In this document: piece after piece, positions 22,201 through 37,653 of the stretch
Position numbering within the stretch: position 1 is the stretch's first letter
How the letters are laid out: each line of letters opens with the position of its first letter
Source: Paragordius varius
Taxonomy: Eukaryota; Nematomorpha
Assembly: GCA_964247055.1 (NCBI GenBank)
Contig: OZ176054.1
Location: 5,952,001 to 6,016,000 of the forward strand
DNA: 64,000 bases
Direction of reading: 5' to 3'
The notes under the pieces: model-generated
The model's database searches: none
Told to the model about the DNA's origin: nothing
Seen by the model: the letters and a program-made list of their open reading frames with translations, nothing else
Made by a program: the position numbers and the translations under genes

Positions 22201-25200
22201 AGTAATGGCTGATTGTTGGAAATAATAATAGTAGCAACGGGTAATATTATTTGATTGTTGAAAAGTAATGGCTGATTGTTGGAAATAATAATAGTAGCAA
22301 CGGGTAATATTATTTGATTGTTGAAAAGTAATGGTTGATTGTTGGAAATAATAATACTAGCAACGGGTTTATTATTTGATTGTTGAAAAGTAAGGGCTGA
22401 TTGTTGGAAATAATAATACTAGCAACGGGTAATATTATTTGATTGTTGAAAAGTAAGGGTTGATTGTTGGAAATAATAATACTAGCAACGGTTAATATTA
22501 TTTGATTGTTGAAAAGTAATGGTTGATTGTTGGAAATAATAATACTAGCAACGGGTAATATTATTTGATTGTTGAAAAGTAATGGTTGATTGTTGGAAAT
22601 AATAATACTAGCAACGGGTAATATTATTTGATTGTTGAAAAGTAATGGTTGATTGTTGGAAATAATAATACTAGCAACGGTTAATATTATTTGATTGTTG
22701 AAAAGTAATGGCTGATTGTTGGAAATAATAATACTAGCAACGGTTAATATTATTGATTGTTGAAAAGTAATGGTTGATGGTTGGAAATAATAATATTATA
22801 ACGTGTAATATTATTTGATTGTTGAAAAGTGATGGTTTATTGTTGGAAATAATAATACTAGCAACGGTTAATATTATTTGATTGTTGAAAAGTAATGGCT
22901 GATTGTTGGAAATAATAATACTAGCAACGGTTAATATTATTGATTGTTGAAAAGTAATGGTTGATGGTTGGAAATAATAATATTATAACGTGTAATATTA
23001 TTTGATTGTTGAAAAGTGATGGTTTATTGTTGGAAATAATAATACTAGCACGGGTAATATTATTTGATTGTTGAAAAGTAATGGTTGATTGTTGGAAATA
23101 ATAATACTAGCAACGGGTAATATTATTTGATTGTTGAAAAGTAATGGTTGATTGTTGGAAATAATAATACTAGCAACGGGTAATATTATTTGATTGTTGA
23201 AAAGTAATGGTTGATTGTTGGAAATAATAATACTAGCAACGGGTAATATTATTTGATTGTTGAAAAGTAATGGCTGATTGTTGGAAATAATAATACTAGC
23301 AACGGTTAATATTATTTGATTGTTGAAAAGTAATGGTTGATTGTTGGAAATAATAATACTAGCAACGGGTAATATTATTTGATTGTTAAAAAGTAATGGC
23401 TGATTGTTGGAAATAATAATACTAGCAACGGTTAATATTATTGATTGTTGAAAAGTAATGGTTGATGGTTGGAAATAATAATATTATAACGTGTAATATT
23501 ATTTGATTGTTGAAAAGTGATGGTTTATTGTTGGAAATAATAATACTAGCAACGGGTAATATTATTTGATTGTTGAAAAGTAATGGTTGATTGTTGGAAA
23601 TAATAATACTAGCAACGGGTAATATTATTTGATTGTTGAAAAGTAATGGTTGATTGTTGGAAATAATAATACTAGCAACGGTTAATATTATTTGATTGTT
23701 GAAAAGTAATGGTTGATTGTTGGAAATAATAATACTAGCAACGGGTAATATTATTTGATTGTTGAAAAGTAATGGCTGATTGTTGGAAATAATAATACTA
23801 GCAACGGTTAATATTATTTGATTGTTGAAAAGTAATGGTTGATTGTTGGAAATAATAATACTAGCAACGGGTAATATTATTTGATTGTTGAAAAGTAATG
23901 GTTGATTGTTGGAAATAATAATATTAGCACGGGTAATATTATTTGATTGTTGAAAAGTAATGGTTGATTGTTGGAAATAATAATACTAGCAACGGTTAAT
24001 ATTATTTGATTGTTGAAAAGTAATGGTTGATTGTTGGAAATAATAATACTAGCAACGGTTAATATTATTTGATTGTTGAAAAGTAATGGCTGATTGTTGG
24101 AAATAATAATACTAGCAACGGTTAATATTATTGATTGTTGAAAAGTAATGGTTGATGGTTGGAAATAATAATATTATAACGTGTAATATTATTTGATTGT
24201 TGAAAAGTAATGGTTGATTGTTGGAAATAATAATACTAGCAACGGGTAATATTATTTGATTGTTGAAAAGTAATGGTTGATTGTTGGAAATAATAATACT
24301 AGCAACGGTTAATATTATTTGATTGTTGAAAAGTAATGGTTGATTGTTGGAAATAATAATACTAGCAACGGTTAATATTATTTGATTGTTGAAAAGTAAT
24401 GGCTGATTGTTGGAAATAATAATACTAGCAACGGTTAATATTATTTGATTGTTGAAAAGTAATGGTTGATTGTTGGAAATAATAATACTAGCAACGGGTA
24501 ATATTATTTGATTGTTGAAAAGTAATGGTTGATTGTTGGAAATAATAATATTAGCACGGGTAATATTATTTGATTGTTGAAAAGTAATGGTTGATTGTTG
24601 GAAATAATAATACTAGCAACGGTTAATATTATTTGATTGTTGAAAAGTAATGGTTGATTGTTGGAAATAATAATACTAGCAACGGTTAATATTATTTGAT
24701 TGTTGAAAAGTAATGGCTGATTGTTGGAAATAATAATACTAGCAACGGTTAATATTATTGATTGTTGAAAAGTAATGGTTGATGGTTGGAAATAATAATA
24801 TTATAACGTGTAATATTATTTGATTGTTGAAAAGTGATGGTTTATTGTTGGAAATAATAATACTAGCACGGGTAATATTATTTGATTGTTGAAAAGTAAT
24901 GGCTGATTGTTGGAAATAATAATACTAGCAACGGTTAATATTATTTGATTGTTGAAAAGTAATGGTTGATTGTTGGAAATAATAATACTAGCAACGGGTA
25001 ATATTATTTGATTGTTGAAAAGTAATGGTTGATTGTTGGAAATAATAATACTAGCAACGGTTAATATTATTTGATTGTTGAAAAGTAATGGTTGATTGTT
25101 GGAAATAATAATACTAGCAACGGTTAATATTATTTGATTGTTGAAAAGTAATGGCTGATTGTTGGAAATAATAATACTAGCAACGGTTAATATTATTGAT

Positions 25201-28200
25201 TGTTGAAAAGTAATGGTTGATGGTTGGAAATAATAATATTATAACGTGTAATATTATTTGATTGTTGAAAAGTGATGGTTTATTGTTGGAAATAATAATA
25301 CTAGCACGGGTAATATTATTTGATTGTTGAAAAGTAATGGTTGATTGTTGGAAATAATAATAGTAGCAACGGTTAATATTATTTGATTGTTGAAAAGTAA
25401 TGGTTGATTGTTGGAAATAATAATACTAGCAACGGGTAATATTATTTGATTGTTGAAAAGTAATGGTTGATTGTTGGAAATAATAATACTAGCAACGGTT
25501 AATATTATTTGATTGTTGAAAAGTAATGGTTGATTGTTGGAAATAATAATACTAGCAACGGTTAATATTATTGATTGTTGAAAAGTAATGGTTGATGGTT
25601 GGAAATAATAATATTATAACGTGTAATATTATTTGATTGTTGAAAAGTGATGGTTTATTGTTGGAAATAATAATACTAGCACGGGTAATATTATTTGATT
25701 GTTGAAAAGTAATGGTTGATTGTTGGAAATAATAATAGTAGCAACGGTTAATATTATTTGATTGTTGAAAAGTAATGGTTGATTGTTGGAAATAATAATA
25801 CTAGCAACGGGTAATATTATTTGATTGTTGAAAAGTAATGGCTGATTGTTGGAAATAATAATACTAGCAACGGTTAATATTATTGATTGTTGAAAAGTAA
25901 TGGTTGATGGTTGGAAATAATAATATTATAACGTGTAATATTATTTGATTGTTGAAAAGTGATGGTTTATTGTTGGAAATAATAATACTAGCAACGGTTA
26001 ATATTATTTGATTGTTGAAAAGTGATGGTTTATTGTTGGAAATAATAATACTAGCAACGGTTAATATTATTTGATTGTTGAAAAGTAATGGTTGATTGTT
26101 GGAAATAATAATAGTAGCAACGGTTAATATTATTTGATTGTTGAAAAGTAATGGTTGATTGTTGGAAATAATAATACTAGCAACGGTTAATATTATTTGA
26201 TTGTTGAAAAGTAATGGTTGATTGTTGGAAATAATAATACTAGCAACGGTTAATATTATTTGATTGTTGAAAAGTAATGGTTGATTGTTGGAAATAATAA
26301 TAGTAGCAACGGGTAATATTATTTGATTGTTGAAAAGTAATGGTTGATTGTTGGAAATAATAATACTAGCAACGGGTAATATTATTTGATTGTTGAAAAG
26401 TAATGGTTGATTGTTGGAAATAATAATACTAGCAACGGGTAATATTATTTGATTGTTGAAAAGTAATGGTTGATTGTTGGAAATAATAATACTAGCAACG
26501 GGTAATATTATTTGATTGTTGAAAAGTAATGGTTGATTGTTGGAAATAATAATAGTAGCAACGGGTAATATTATTTGATTGTTGAAAAGTAATGGTTGAT
26601 TGTTGGAAATAATAATACTAGCAACGGGTAATATTATTTGATTGTTGAAAAGTAATGGCTGATTGTTGGAAATAATAATACTAGCAACGAATAATATTAT
26701 TTGATTGTTGAAAAGTAATGGTTGATTGTTGGAAATAATAATACTAGCAACGGGTAATATTATTTGATTGTTGAAAAGTAATGGTTGATTGTTGGAAATA
26801 ATAATACTAGCAACGGTTAATATTATTTGATTGTTGAAAAGTAATGGCTGATTGTTGGAAATAATAATACTAGCAACGGGTAATATTATTTGATTGTTGA
26901 AAAGTAATGGTTGATTGTTGGAAATAATAATACTAGCAACGGGTAATATTATTTGATTGTTGAAAAGTAATGGTTGATTGTTGGAAATAATAATACTAGC
27001 AACGGGTAATATTATTTGATTGTTGAAAAGTAATGGTTGATTGTTGGAAATAATAATACTAGCAACGGGTAATATTATTTGATTGTTGAAAAGTAATGGT
27101 TGATTGTTGGAAATAATAATAGTAGCAACGGGTAATATTATTTGATTGTTGAAAAGTAATGGTTGATTGTTGGAAATAATAATACTAGCAACGGGTAATA
27201 TTATTTGATTGTTGAAAAGTAATGGTTGATTGTTGGAAATAATAATACTAGCAACGGGTAATATTATTTGATTGTTGAAAAGTAATGGTTGATTGTTGGA
27301 AATAATAATAGTAGCAACGGGTAATATTATTTGATTGTTGAAAAGTAATGGTTGATTGTTGGAAATAATAATACTAGCAACGGGTAATATTATTTGATTG
27401 TTGAAAAGTAATGGCTGATTGTTGGAAATAATAATACTAGCAACGAATAATATTATTTGATTGTTGAAAAGTAATGGTTGATTGTTGGAAATAATAATAC
27501 TAGCAACGGGTAATATTATTTGATTGTTGAAAAGTAATGGTTGATTGTTGGAAATAATAATACTAGCAACGGGTAATATTATTTGATTGTTGAAAAGTAA
27601 TGGTTGATTGTTGGAAATAATAATACTAGCAACGGGTAATATTATTTGATTGTTGAAAAGTAATGGCTGATTGTTGGAAATAATAATACTAGCAACGAAT
27701 AATATTATTTGATTGTTGAAAAGTAATGGTTGATTGTTGGAAATAATAATACTAGCAACGGGTAATATTATTTGATTGTTGAAAAGTAATGGTTGATTGT
27801 TGGAAATAATAATACTAGCAACGGTTAATATTATTTGATTGTTGAAAAGTAATGGCTGATTGTTGGAAATAATAATACTAGCAACGGGTAATATTATTTG
27901 ATTGTTGAAAAGTAATGGTTGATTGTTGGAAATAATAATACTAGCAACGGGTAATATTATTTGATTGTTGAAAAGTAATGGTTGATTGTTGGAAATAATA
28001 ATACTAGCAACGGGTAATATTATTTGATTGTTGAAAAGTAATGGTTGATTGTTGGAAATAATAATACTAGCAACGGGTAATATTATTTGATTGTTGAAAA
28101 GTAATGGTTGATTGTTGGAAATAATAATACTAGCAACGGGTAATATTATTTGATTGTTGAAAAGTAATGGCTGATTGTTGGAAATAATAATACTAGCAAC

Positions 28201-28819
28201 GGGTAATATTATTTGATTGTTGAAAAGTAATGGTTGATTGTTGGAAATAATAATACTAGCAACGGGTAATATTATTTGATTGTTGAAAAGTAATGGTTGA
28301 TTGTTGGAAATAATAATACTAGCAACGGGTAATATTATTTGATTGTTGAAAAGTAATGGTTGATTGTTGGAAATAATAATACTAGCAACGGGTAATATTA
28401 TTTGATTGTTGAAAAGTAATGGCTGATTGTTGGAAATAATAATACTAGCAACGGGTAATATTATTTGATTGTTGAAAAGTAATGGTTGATTGTTGGAAAT
28501 AATAATACTAGCAACGGGTAATATTATTTGATTGTTGAAAAGTAATGGTTGATTGTTGGAAATAATAATACTAGCAACGGGTAATATTATTTGATTGTTG
28601 AAAAGTAATGGTTGATTGTTGGAAATAATAATAGTAGCAACGGGTAATATTATTTGATTGTTGAAAAGTAATGGTTGATTGTTGGAAATAATAATACTAG
28701 CAACGGGTAATATTATTTGATTGTTGAAAAGTAATGGCTGATTGTTGGAAATAATAATAGTAGCAACGGGTAATATTATTTGATTGTTGAAAAGTAATGG
28801 TTGATGGTTGGAAATAATA

Positions 28820-31030
28820 ATATTATAACGTGTAATATTATTTGATTGTTGAAAAGTAATGGTTGATGGTTGGAAATAATAATATTATAACGTGTAATAT
28901 TATTTGATTGTTGAAAAGTAATGGTTGATTGTTGGAAATAATAATAATAGCAACGGTTAATATTATTTGATGAAAAGTGATGGTTGATTGTTGGAAATAA
29001 TAATAATAGCAACGGTTAATATTATTTGATGAAAAGTGATGGTTGATTGTTGGAAATAATAATACTAGCACGGGTAATATTATTTTATTGTCAAACAGTA
29101 ATGGTTGATTAAATAATAATACTAGCAACGGGTAATATTATTTGATTGTTGAAAAGTAATGGTTGATTGTTGGAAATAATAATACTAGCACGGGTAATAT
29201 TATTTGATTGTTGAAAAGTAATGGCTGATTGTTGGAAATAATAATACTAGCACGGGTAATATTATTTTATTGTCAAACAGTAATGGTTGATTAAATAATA
29301 ATACTAGCAACGGGTAATATTATTTGATTGTTGAAAAGTAATGGTTGATTGTTGGAAATAATAATAGTAGCAACGGGTAATATTATTTGATTGTTGAAAA
29401 GTAATGGTTGATTGTTGGAAATAATAATACTAGCAACGGGTAATATTATTTGATTGTTGAAAAGTAATGGTTGATTGTTGGAAATAATAATAGTAGCAAC
29501 GGGTAATATTATTTGATTGTTGAAAAGTAATGGCTGATTGTTGGAAATAATAATACTAGCACGGGTAATATTATTTTATTGTCAAACAGTAATGGTTGAT
29601 TAAATAATAATACTAGCAACGGGTAATATTATTTGATTGTTGAAAAGTAATGGTTGATTGTTGGAAATAATAATACTAGCAACGGGTAATATTATTTGAT
29701 TGTTGAAAAGTAATGGTTGATTGTTGGAAATAATAATACTAGCAACGGGTAATATTATTTGATTGTTGAAAAGTAATGGTTGATTGTTGGAAATAATAAT
29801 ACTAGCAACGGGTAATATTATTTGATTGTTGAAAAGTAATGGCTGATTGTTGGAAATAATAATACTAGCAACGGGTAATATTATTTGATTGTTGAAAAGT
29901 AATGGTTGATTGTTGGAAATAATAATACTAGCAACGGGTAATATTATTTGATTGTTGAAAAGTAATGGTTGATTGTTGGAAATAATAATACTAGCAACGG
30001 GTAATATTATTTGATTGTTGAAAAGTAATGGTTGATTGTTGGAAATAATAATAGTAGCAACGGGTAATATTATTTGATTGTTGAAAAGTAATGGTTGATT
30101 GTTGGAAATAATAATACTAGCAACGGGTAATATTATTTGATTGTTGAAAAGTAATGGTTGATTGTTGGAAATAATAATACTAGCAACGGGTAATATTATT
30201 TGATTGTTGAAAAGTAATGGCTGATTGTTGGAAATAATAATAGTAGCAACGGGTAATATTATTTGATTGTTGAAAAGTAATGGTTGATGGTTGGAAATAA
30301 TAATATTATAACGTGTAATATTATTTGATTGTTGAAAAGTAATGGTTGATTGTTGGAAATAATAATAATAGCAACGGTTAATATTATTTGATGAAAAGTG
30401 ATGGTTGATTGTTGGAAATAATAATAATAGCAACGGTTAATATTATTTGATGAAAAGTGATGGTTGATTGTTGGAAATAATAATACTAGCACGGGTAATA
30501 TTATTTTATTGTCAAACAGTAATGGTTGATTAAATAATAATACTAGCAACGGGTAATATTATTTGATTGTTGAAAAGTAATGGTTGATTGTTGGAAATAA
30601 TAATACTAGCACGGGTAATATTATTTGATTGTTGAAAAGTAATGGCTGATTGTTGGAAATAATAATACTAGCACGGGTAATATTATTTTATTGTCAAACA
30701 GTAATGGTTGATTAAATAATAATACTAGCAACGGGTAATATTATTTGATTGTTGAAAAGTAATGGTTGATTGTTGGAAATAATAATAGTAGCAACGGGTA
30801 ATATTATTTGATTGTTGAAAAGTAATGGTTGATTGTTGGAAATAATAATACTAGCAACGGGTAATATTATTTGATTGTTGAAAAGTAATGGTTGATTGTT
30901 GGAAATAATAATAGTAGCAACGGGTAATATTATTTGATTGTTGAAAAGTAATGGCTGATTGTTGGAAATAATAATACTAGCACGGGTAATATTATTTTAT
31001 TGTCAAACAGTAATGGTTGATTAAATAATA
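28820..31030. repeat. Higher-order duplication inside the satellite, 1,421-bp offset
   Basis: The shortened unit TTTGATGAAAAGTGATGG occurs near 28968 and 30389, the GTCAAACAG plus TTGATTAAATAATAAT combination at 29090 and 30511, and again at 29581 and 31002. Every pair is 1,421 bp apart, so a block of about 23 monomers was duplicated in tandem. Confidence 0.85.
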
Positions 31031-34000
31031 ATACTAGCAACGGGTAATATTATTTGATTGTTGAAAAGTAATGGTTGATTGTTGGAAATAATAATACTAG
31101 CAACGGGTAATATTATTTGATTGTTGAAAAGTAATGGTTGATTGTTGGAAATAATAATACTAGCAACGGGTAATATTATTTGATTGTTGAAAAGTAATGG
31201 TTGATTGTTGGAAATAATAATACTAGCAACGGGTAATATTATTTGATTGTTGAAAAGTAATGGTTGATTGTTGGAAATAATAATAGTAGCAACGGGTAAT
31301 ATTATTTGATTGTTGAAAAGTAATGGCTGATTGTTGGAAATAATAATACTAGCACGGGTAATATTATTTGATTGTCAAACAGTAATGGTTGATTGTTGGA
31401 AATAATAGTATTAGCAACGGTTAATATTATTTGATTGTTGAAAAGTAATGGCTGATTGTTGGAAATAATAATACTAGCACGGGTAATATTATTTGATTGT
31501 CAAACAGTAATGGTTGATGGTTGGAAATAATAATACTAGCACGGGTAATATTATTTGATTGTTGAAAAGTAATGGCTGATTGTTGGAAATAATAATACTA
31601 GCACGGGTAATATTATTTGATTGTCAAACAGTAATGGTTGATGGTTGGAAATAATAATATTAGCAACGGTTAATATTATTTGATTGTTGAAAAGTAATGG
31701 TTGATTGTTGGAAATAATAATATTAGCAACGGTTAATATTATTTGATTGTTGAAAAGTAATGGCTGATTGTTGGAAATAATAATACTAGCACGGGTAATA
31801 TTATTTGATTGTCAAACAGTAATGGTTGATGGTTGGAAATAATAATACTAGCACGGGTAATATTATTTGATTGTTGAAAAGTAATGGCTGATTGTTGGAA
31901 ATAATAATACTAGCACGGGTAATATTATTTGATTGTCAAACAGTAATGGTTGATGGTTGGAAATAATAATACTAGCACGGGTAATATTATTTGATTGTTG
32001 AAAAGTAATGGCTGATTGTTGGAAATAATAATACTAGCACGGGTAATATTATTTGATTGTCAAACAGTAATGGTTGATGGTTGGAAATAATAATATTAGC
32101 AACGGTTAATATTATTTGATTGTTGAAAAGTAATGGTTGATTGTTGGAAATAATAATACTAGCAACGGTTAATATTATTTGATTTTTGAAAAGTAATGGT
32201 TGATGGTTGGAAATAAAAAATATTATAACGTGTAATATTATTTGATTGTTGAAAAGTGATGGTTTATTGTTGGAAATAATAATACTAGCACGGGTAATAT
32301 TATTTGATTGTCAAACAGTAATGGTTGATGGTTGGAAATAATAATACTAGCACGGGTAATATTATTTGATTGTTGGAAAGTAATGGTTGATTGTTGGAAA
32401 TAATAATAGTAGCAACGGGTAATATTATTTGATTGTTGAAAAGTAATGGTTGATTGTTGGAAATAATAATATTAGCAACGGTTAATATTATTTGATTGTT
32501 GAAAAGTAATGGTTGATTGTTGGAAATAATAATATTAGCAACGGTTAATATTATTTGATTGTTGAAAAGTAATGGTTGATTGTTGGAAATAATAATAGTA
32601 GCAACGGGTAATATTATTTTATTGTTGAAAAGTAATGGTTGATTGTTGGAAATAATAATATTAGCACGGGTAATATTATTTGATTGTTGAAAAGTAATGG
32701 TTGATTGTTGGAAATAATAATAGTAGCAACGGGTAATATTATTTTATTGTTGAAAAGTAATGGTTGATTGTTGGAAATAATAATACTAGCACGGGTAATA
32801 TTATTTGATTGTTGAAAGGTAATGGTTGATTGTTGGAAATAATAATATTAGCAACGGGTAATATTATTTTATTGTTGAAAAGTAATGGTTGATTGTTGGA
32901 AATAATAATACTAGCAACGGGTTATATTATTTTATTGTTGAAAATTAATGGTTGATTGTTGGAAATAATAATATTAGCAACGGGTAATATTATTTTATTG
33001 TTGAAAAGTAATGGTTGATTGTTGGAAATAATAATACTAGCAACGGGTTATATTATTTTATTGTTGAAAATTAATGGTTGATTGTTGGAAATAATAATAT
33101 TAGCAACGGGTAATATTATTTTATTGTTGAAAAGTAATGGTTGATTGTTGGAAATAATAATACTAGCACGGGTAATATTATTTGATTGTTGAAAAGTAAT
33201 GGTTGATTGTTGGAAATAATAATATTAGCAACGGGTAATATTATTTGATTGTTGAAAGGTAATGGTTGATTGTTGGAAATAATAATATTAGCAACGGGTA
33301 ATATTATTTGATTGTTGAAAAGTAATGGTTGATTGTTGGAAATAATAATAGTAGCACGGGTAATATTATTTGATTGTTGAAAAGTAATGGTTTATTGTTG
33401 GAAATAATAATACTAGCACGGATAATATTATTTGATTATTGAAAAGTAATGGTTGATTGTTGGAAATAATAATAGTAGCAACGGTTAATATTATTTGATT
33501 GTTGAAAAGTAATGGTTTATTGTTGGAAATAATAATACTAGCAACGGTTAATATTATTTGATTGTTGAAAAGTAATGGTTGATGGTTGGAAATAATAATA
33601 TTATAACGTGTAATATTATTTGATTGTTGAAAAGTGATGGTTTATTGTTGGAAATAATAATACTAGCACGGGTAATATTATTTGATTGTTGAAAAGTAAT
33701 GGTTGATTGTTGGAAATAATAATATTAGCAACGGGTAATATTATTTGATTGTTGAAAAGTAATGGTTGATTGTTGGAAATAATAATATTAGCAACGGTTA
33801 ATATTATTTGATGAAAAGTGATGGTTGATTGTTGGAAATAATAATAGTAGCAACGGGTAATATTATTTGATTGTTGAAAAGTAATGGTTGATTGTTGGAA
33901 ATAATAATAGTAGCAACGGGTAATATTATTTGATTGTTGAAAAGTAATGGTTGATTGTTGGAAATAATAATACTAGCAACGGGTAATATTATTTGATTGT

Positions 34001-35599
34001 TGAAAAGTAATGGTTGATTGTTGGAAATAATAATAGTAGCAACGGGTAATATTATTTGATTGTTGAAAAGTAATGGCTGATTGTTGGAAATAATAATACT
34101 AGCACGGGTAATATTATTTTATTGTCAAACAGTAATGGTTGATTAAATAATAATACTAGCAACGGGTAATATTATTTGATTGTTGAAAAGTAATGGTTGA
34201 TTGTTGGAAATAATAATACTAGCACGGGTAATATTATTTGATTGTCAAACAGTAATGGTTGATTGTTGGAAATAATAATATTAGCAACGGTTAATATTAT
34301 TTGATTGTTGAAAAGTAATGGCTGATTGTTGGAAATAATAATACTAGCAACGGGTAATATTATTTGATTGTTGAAAAGTAATGGTTGATTGTTGGAAATA
34401 ATAATAGTAGCAACGGGTAATATTATTTGATTGTTGAAAAGTAATGGCTGATTGTTGGAAATAATAATACTAGCACGGGTAATATTATTTTATTGTCAAA
34501 CAGTAATGGTTGATTAAATAATAATACTAGCAACGGGTAATATTATTTGATTGTTGAAAAGTAATGGTTGATTGTTGGAAATAATAATACTAGCACGGGT
34601 AATATTATTTGATTGTCAAACAGTAATGGTTGATTGTTGGAAATAATAATACTAGCAACGGTTAATATTATTTGATTGTTGAAAAGTAATGGTTGATTGT
34701 TGGAAATAATAATACTAGCAACGGGTTATATTATTTTATTGTTGAAAATTAATGGTTGATTGTTGGAAATAATAATAGTAGCAACGGGTAATATTATTTG
34801 ATTGTTGAAAAGTAATGGTTGATTGTTGGAAATAATAATATTAGCAACGGTTAATATTATTTGATTGTTGAAAAGTAATGGTTGATTGTTGGAAATAATA
34901 ATATTAGCAACGGTTAATATTATTTGATTGTTGAAAAGTAATGGTTGATTGTTGGAAATAATAATAGTAGCAACGGGTAATATTATTTTATTGTTGAAAA
35001 GTAATGGTTGATTGTTGGAAATAATAATATTAGCACGGGTAATATTATTTGATTGTTGAAAAGTAATGGTTGATTGTTGGAAATAATAATAGTAGCAACG
35101 GGTAATATTATTTTATTGTTGAAAAGTAATGGTTGATTGTTGGAAATAATAATACTAGCAACGGGTTATATTATTTTATTGTTGAAAATTAATGGTTGAT
35201 TGTTGGAAATAATAATATTAGCAACGGGTAATATTATTTTATTGTTGAAAAGTAATGGTTGATTGTTGGAAATAATAATACTAGCACGGGTAATATTATT
35301 TGATTGTTGAAAAGTAATGGTTGATTGTTGGAAATAATAATATTAGCAACGGGTAATATTATTTGATTGTTGAAAGGTAATGGTTGATTGTTGGAAATAA
35401 TAATATTAGCAACGGGTAATATTATTTGATTGTTGAAAAGTAATGGTTGATTGTTGGAAATAATAATAGTAGCACGGGTAATATTATTTGATTGTTGAAA
35501 AGTGATGGTTGATTGTTGGAAATAATAATACTAGCCCGGGTAATAATATTTGATTGTTGGAAAGTGATGGTTGATTGTTGGTAATATTTTGAATGATTT

Positions 35600-37590
35600 T
35601 TTTTATATTTCGGTTCAATAGGAGTATCCAACTACCCCAATTTAAATCAAACTGAAATGAATCTCTAGTTTTCAAATGTTGAAAAAGATTTTGCTTTATT
35701 AACAAGTAAACACGCTATTTTGTAAAAATGTTGTGAAATAAAAGTGACGTCGAAGTAGTTTGATATGTATTTTTTTTTGAAAAAATTTTATTTTGATAAT
35801 TTGGCTTATTTATATAATTTTTAATAGGATAGAAGCTTAAATTTAAATTGAGACCTTTTCTAAGTTTTTTCTTAAAATATCGATTAAAACTAGAATATTT
35901 AGATACTCTAATTCGAATCGATGTTTAAATGAAAATACTTTAAACTAGCCTTTTATATTAACACTTTAACTCAAAATGCAGCATCTAAACACCCCAGATT
36001 TATATATGAAGTGACATTTTTAAAAAAACTTTTGAAAGAAACGGTATTTTAATTTATGTTTATAAATCTATATAAAAATAATATGAATATGATGAAATAT
36101 TTTAATAAAAATAAGTTAAAAAATGTTCGATCTCAAACTACTTTGACTCTATTTTTTACAACAATTTTGCAAAACATCGTGTTTATTTAACACTTGGATA
36201 CAACACATTCATTTCGGTCCTTCGATTTAAATTGGGGTACTAGGATACCCCAGACCTTTTTAAAATTAAAATCTTAAAAAATATGGAAGGAATCGAAACC
36301 ATCGCAAAATTTTGCATTTATATAACATTCATAAACCGAAATATATAAAAAATTTTGAATTGATATTAATTTATTTTAAGCTAAAACCGAAAGGTAAAAC
36401 TTTAAGAAACGTGACATGTGTGCAATGGTAAAATTGAAAAATAATACAAAATAAACGGCCTTTTCTATTTATATGAATAATAGATGTAATTTAAATAAAA
36501 AATTAGCTTTCATTTTACCCTTAACACTTCAATTTAAATTGGAGAATCTAAATACCCCAAACAATTTTTAAGTTGAAATTTTTAAAAAACTACTAAAAGA
36601 AACGGTTCCAATTTAAATTTATGCTTTTATCCTAAAGAAAATTATATAAATATACCAAAAAATCTAAATAAATTTAGTTTTGGAAAAAAAAGTTCCGCAT
36701 CAAACTACTTAAACGCCATTTTTATTACAACCCGCAAAATATCATGTTTATTGGATTCTAAGCCTGAAATTAAGTTTATTATTTTATGAAAATTCTATTT
36801 AACATTAAATTTAACAGAAAAGTTGTATATTTTTCGTTATTTATATATTTAGCTTATGCACTCATGTCATGTTGGCTAAATTTTACCTTTGTGTTGTACC
36901 TCTGAATAAGTTTCATCAAATATTTTTGAAAATTTTTATTATTATGTTTCGGTTCAGTAATGTTATATAAGTGCAAACTTTTGCAATGGTTTCAATTTAC
37001 TCCATATTTTAAAAAATATTTAATTTTAAACAAGTCTGGGCTGGCTAACTACTTCAATTCGAATCGAATGACTGAAACGAATGGGCTGTATACAAGTGTT
37101 AAAAGTAAATGAAAACAAAATTTTTAAAATTTTGTAAAATAAAAATGACGTCGAAGTAGTTTGACATGGATCTTTTTTTTCAAAACGAAATTTTATCTAG
37201 ATATTTTGGCTTTCTATGATTCCTATTAGAATAGAAATACAAATTAAAATTGGGACAGTTTCCTTCAGTAGTTTTTTTATAAATATTAATTTAAATTTAG
37301 TCCAGGTTTAGATACCCCAGTTTAAATCGAAGTAATAAATCACATCCTTGCTAGACAGAAAATAAATTTATTTTCAAATTCAGCTAATGTTATGTCACGC
37401 TGACTATATTTTAACCTTTGCGTTTACCTTAAAATATATTATCAGGTATTTAAATGAATTTTTTATATTTCGGTTCATAATTATATAAGTGTAAACTTTT
37501 GACATGGTTTTATCCATTTTATATTGAGATATTTAATTTCAGACAGGCCGGGTATCCATCGACCCCAATTTGAATGAAAGGACTGAAATG
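35600..37590. repeat. Cluster of family X MITE-like repeats, both orientations
   Basis: Several full or partial copies of family X fill the gap between satellite and MRPL46. Landmarks on the plus strand are GTCGAAGTAGTTTGA (near 35748 and 37150); on the minus strand the same core appears near 36130 and 36700. Copy ends carry TTAACACTT followed by a near-palindrome of the type GGGGTATCTAAATACCCC (near 35985, 36225-36250, 36540, 37310). No coding capacity is seen. Confidence 0.65.
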
Positions 37591-37653
37591 TATTGTCTCC
37601 ATAATGTGCAGTTTACAAAGATTTGTACACATTGATACAAGCATATGTGATAT

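Larger units (their letters stand above)
15482..35590. repeat. 63-bp satellite array, main block (about 20 kb)
   Basis: The array resumes exactly where the LINE left it and continues for about 320 monomers. Zones differ. 15.5-19.3 kb alternates ACTAGCAACGG and ATTAGCACGG units with TTTGATTG or TTTTATTG spacers. 19.3-22.2 kb has GTTGAGAAGTAATGG and GTAGAAAAGTGATGG units. 22.7-26.1 kb has recurring triplets with TTGATGGTTGG, ATTATAACGTGTAAT and TTTATTGTTGG. 26.3-28.8 kb is the most homogeneous. 28.8-35.5 kb carries shortened units (TTTGATGAAAAG, TTGATTAAATAATAAT) and GTCAAACAG variants. Monomers degrade in the last 100 bp before unique sequence. Confidence 0.97.

Noticed and set aside
29600-30433. 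A 277-codon minus-strand frame with a perfect 21-residue repeat
   Set aside because: It lies wholly within the satellite and exists because the 63-bp monomer is a multiple of three. It starts and stops wherever monomers vary, and has no flanking gene signals.
6396-35590. Direct repeats at regular spacing resembling a CRISPR array
   Set aside because: There are no unique spacers: the whole 63 bp repeats, and the setting is an animal nuclear genome.
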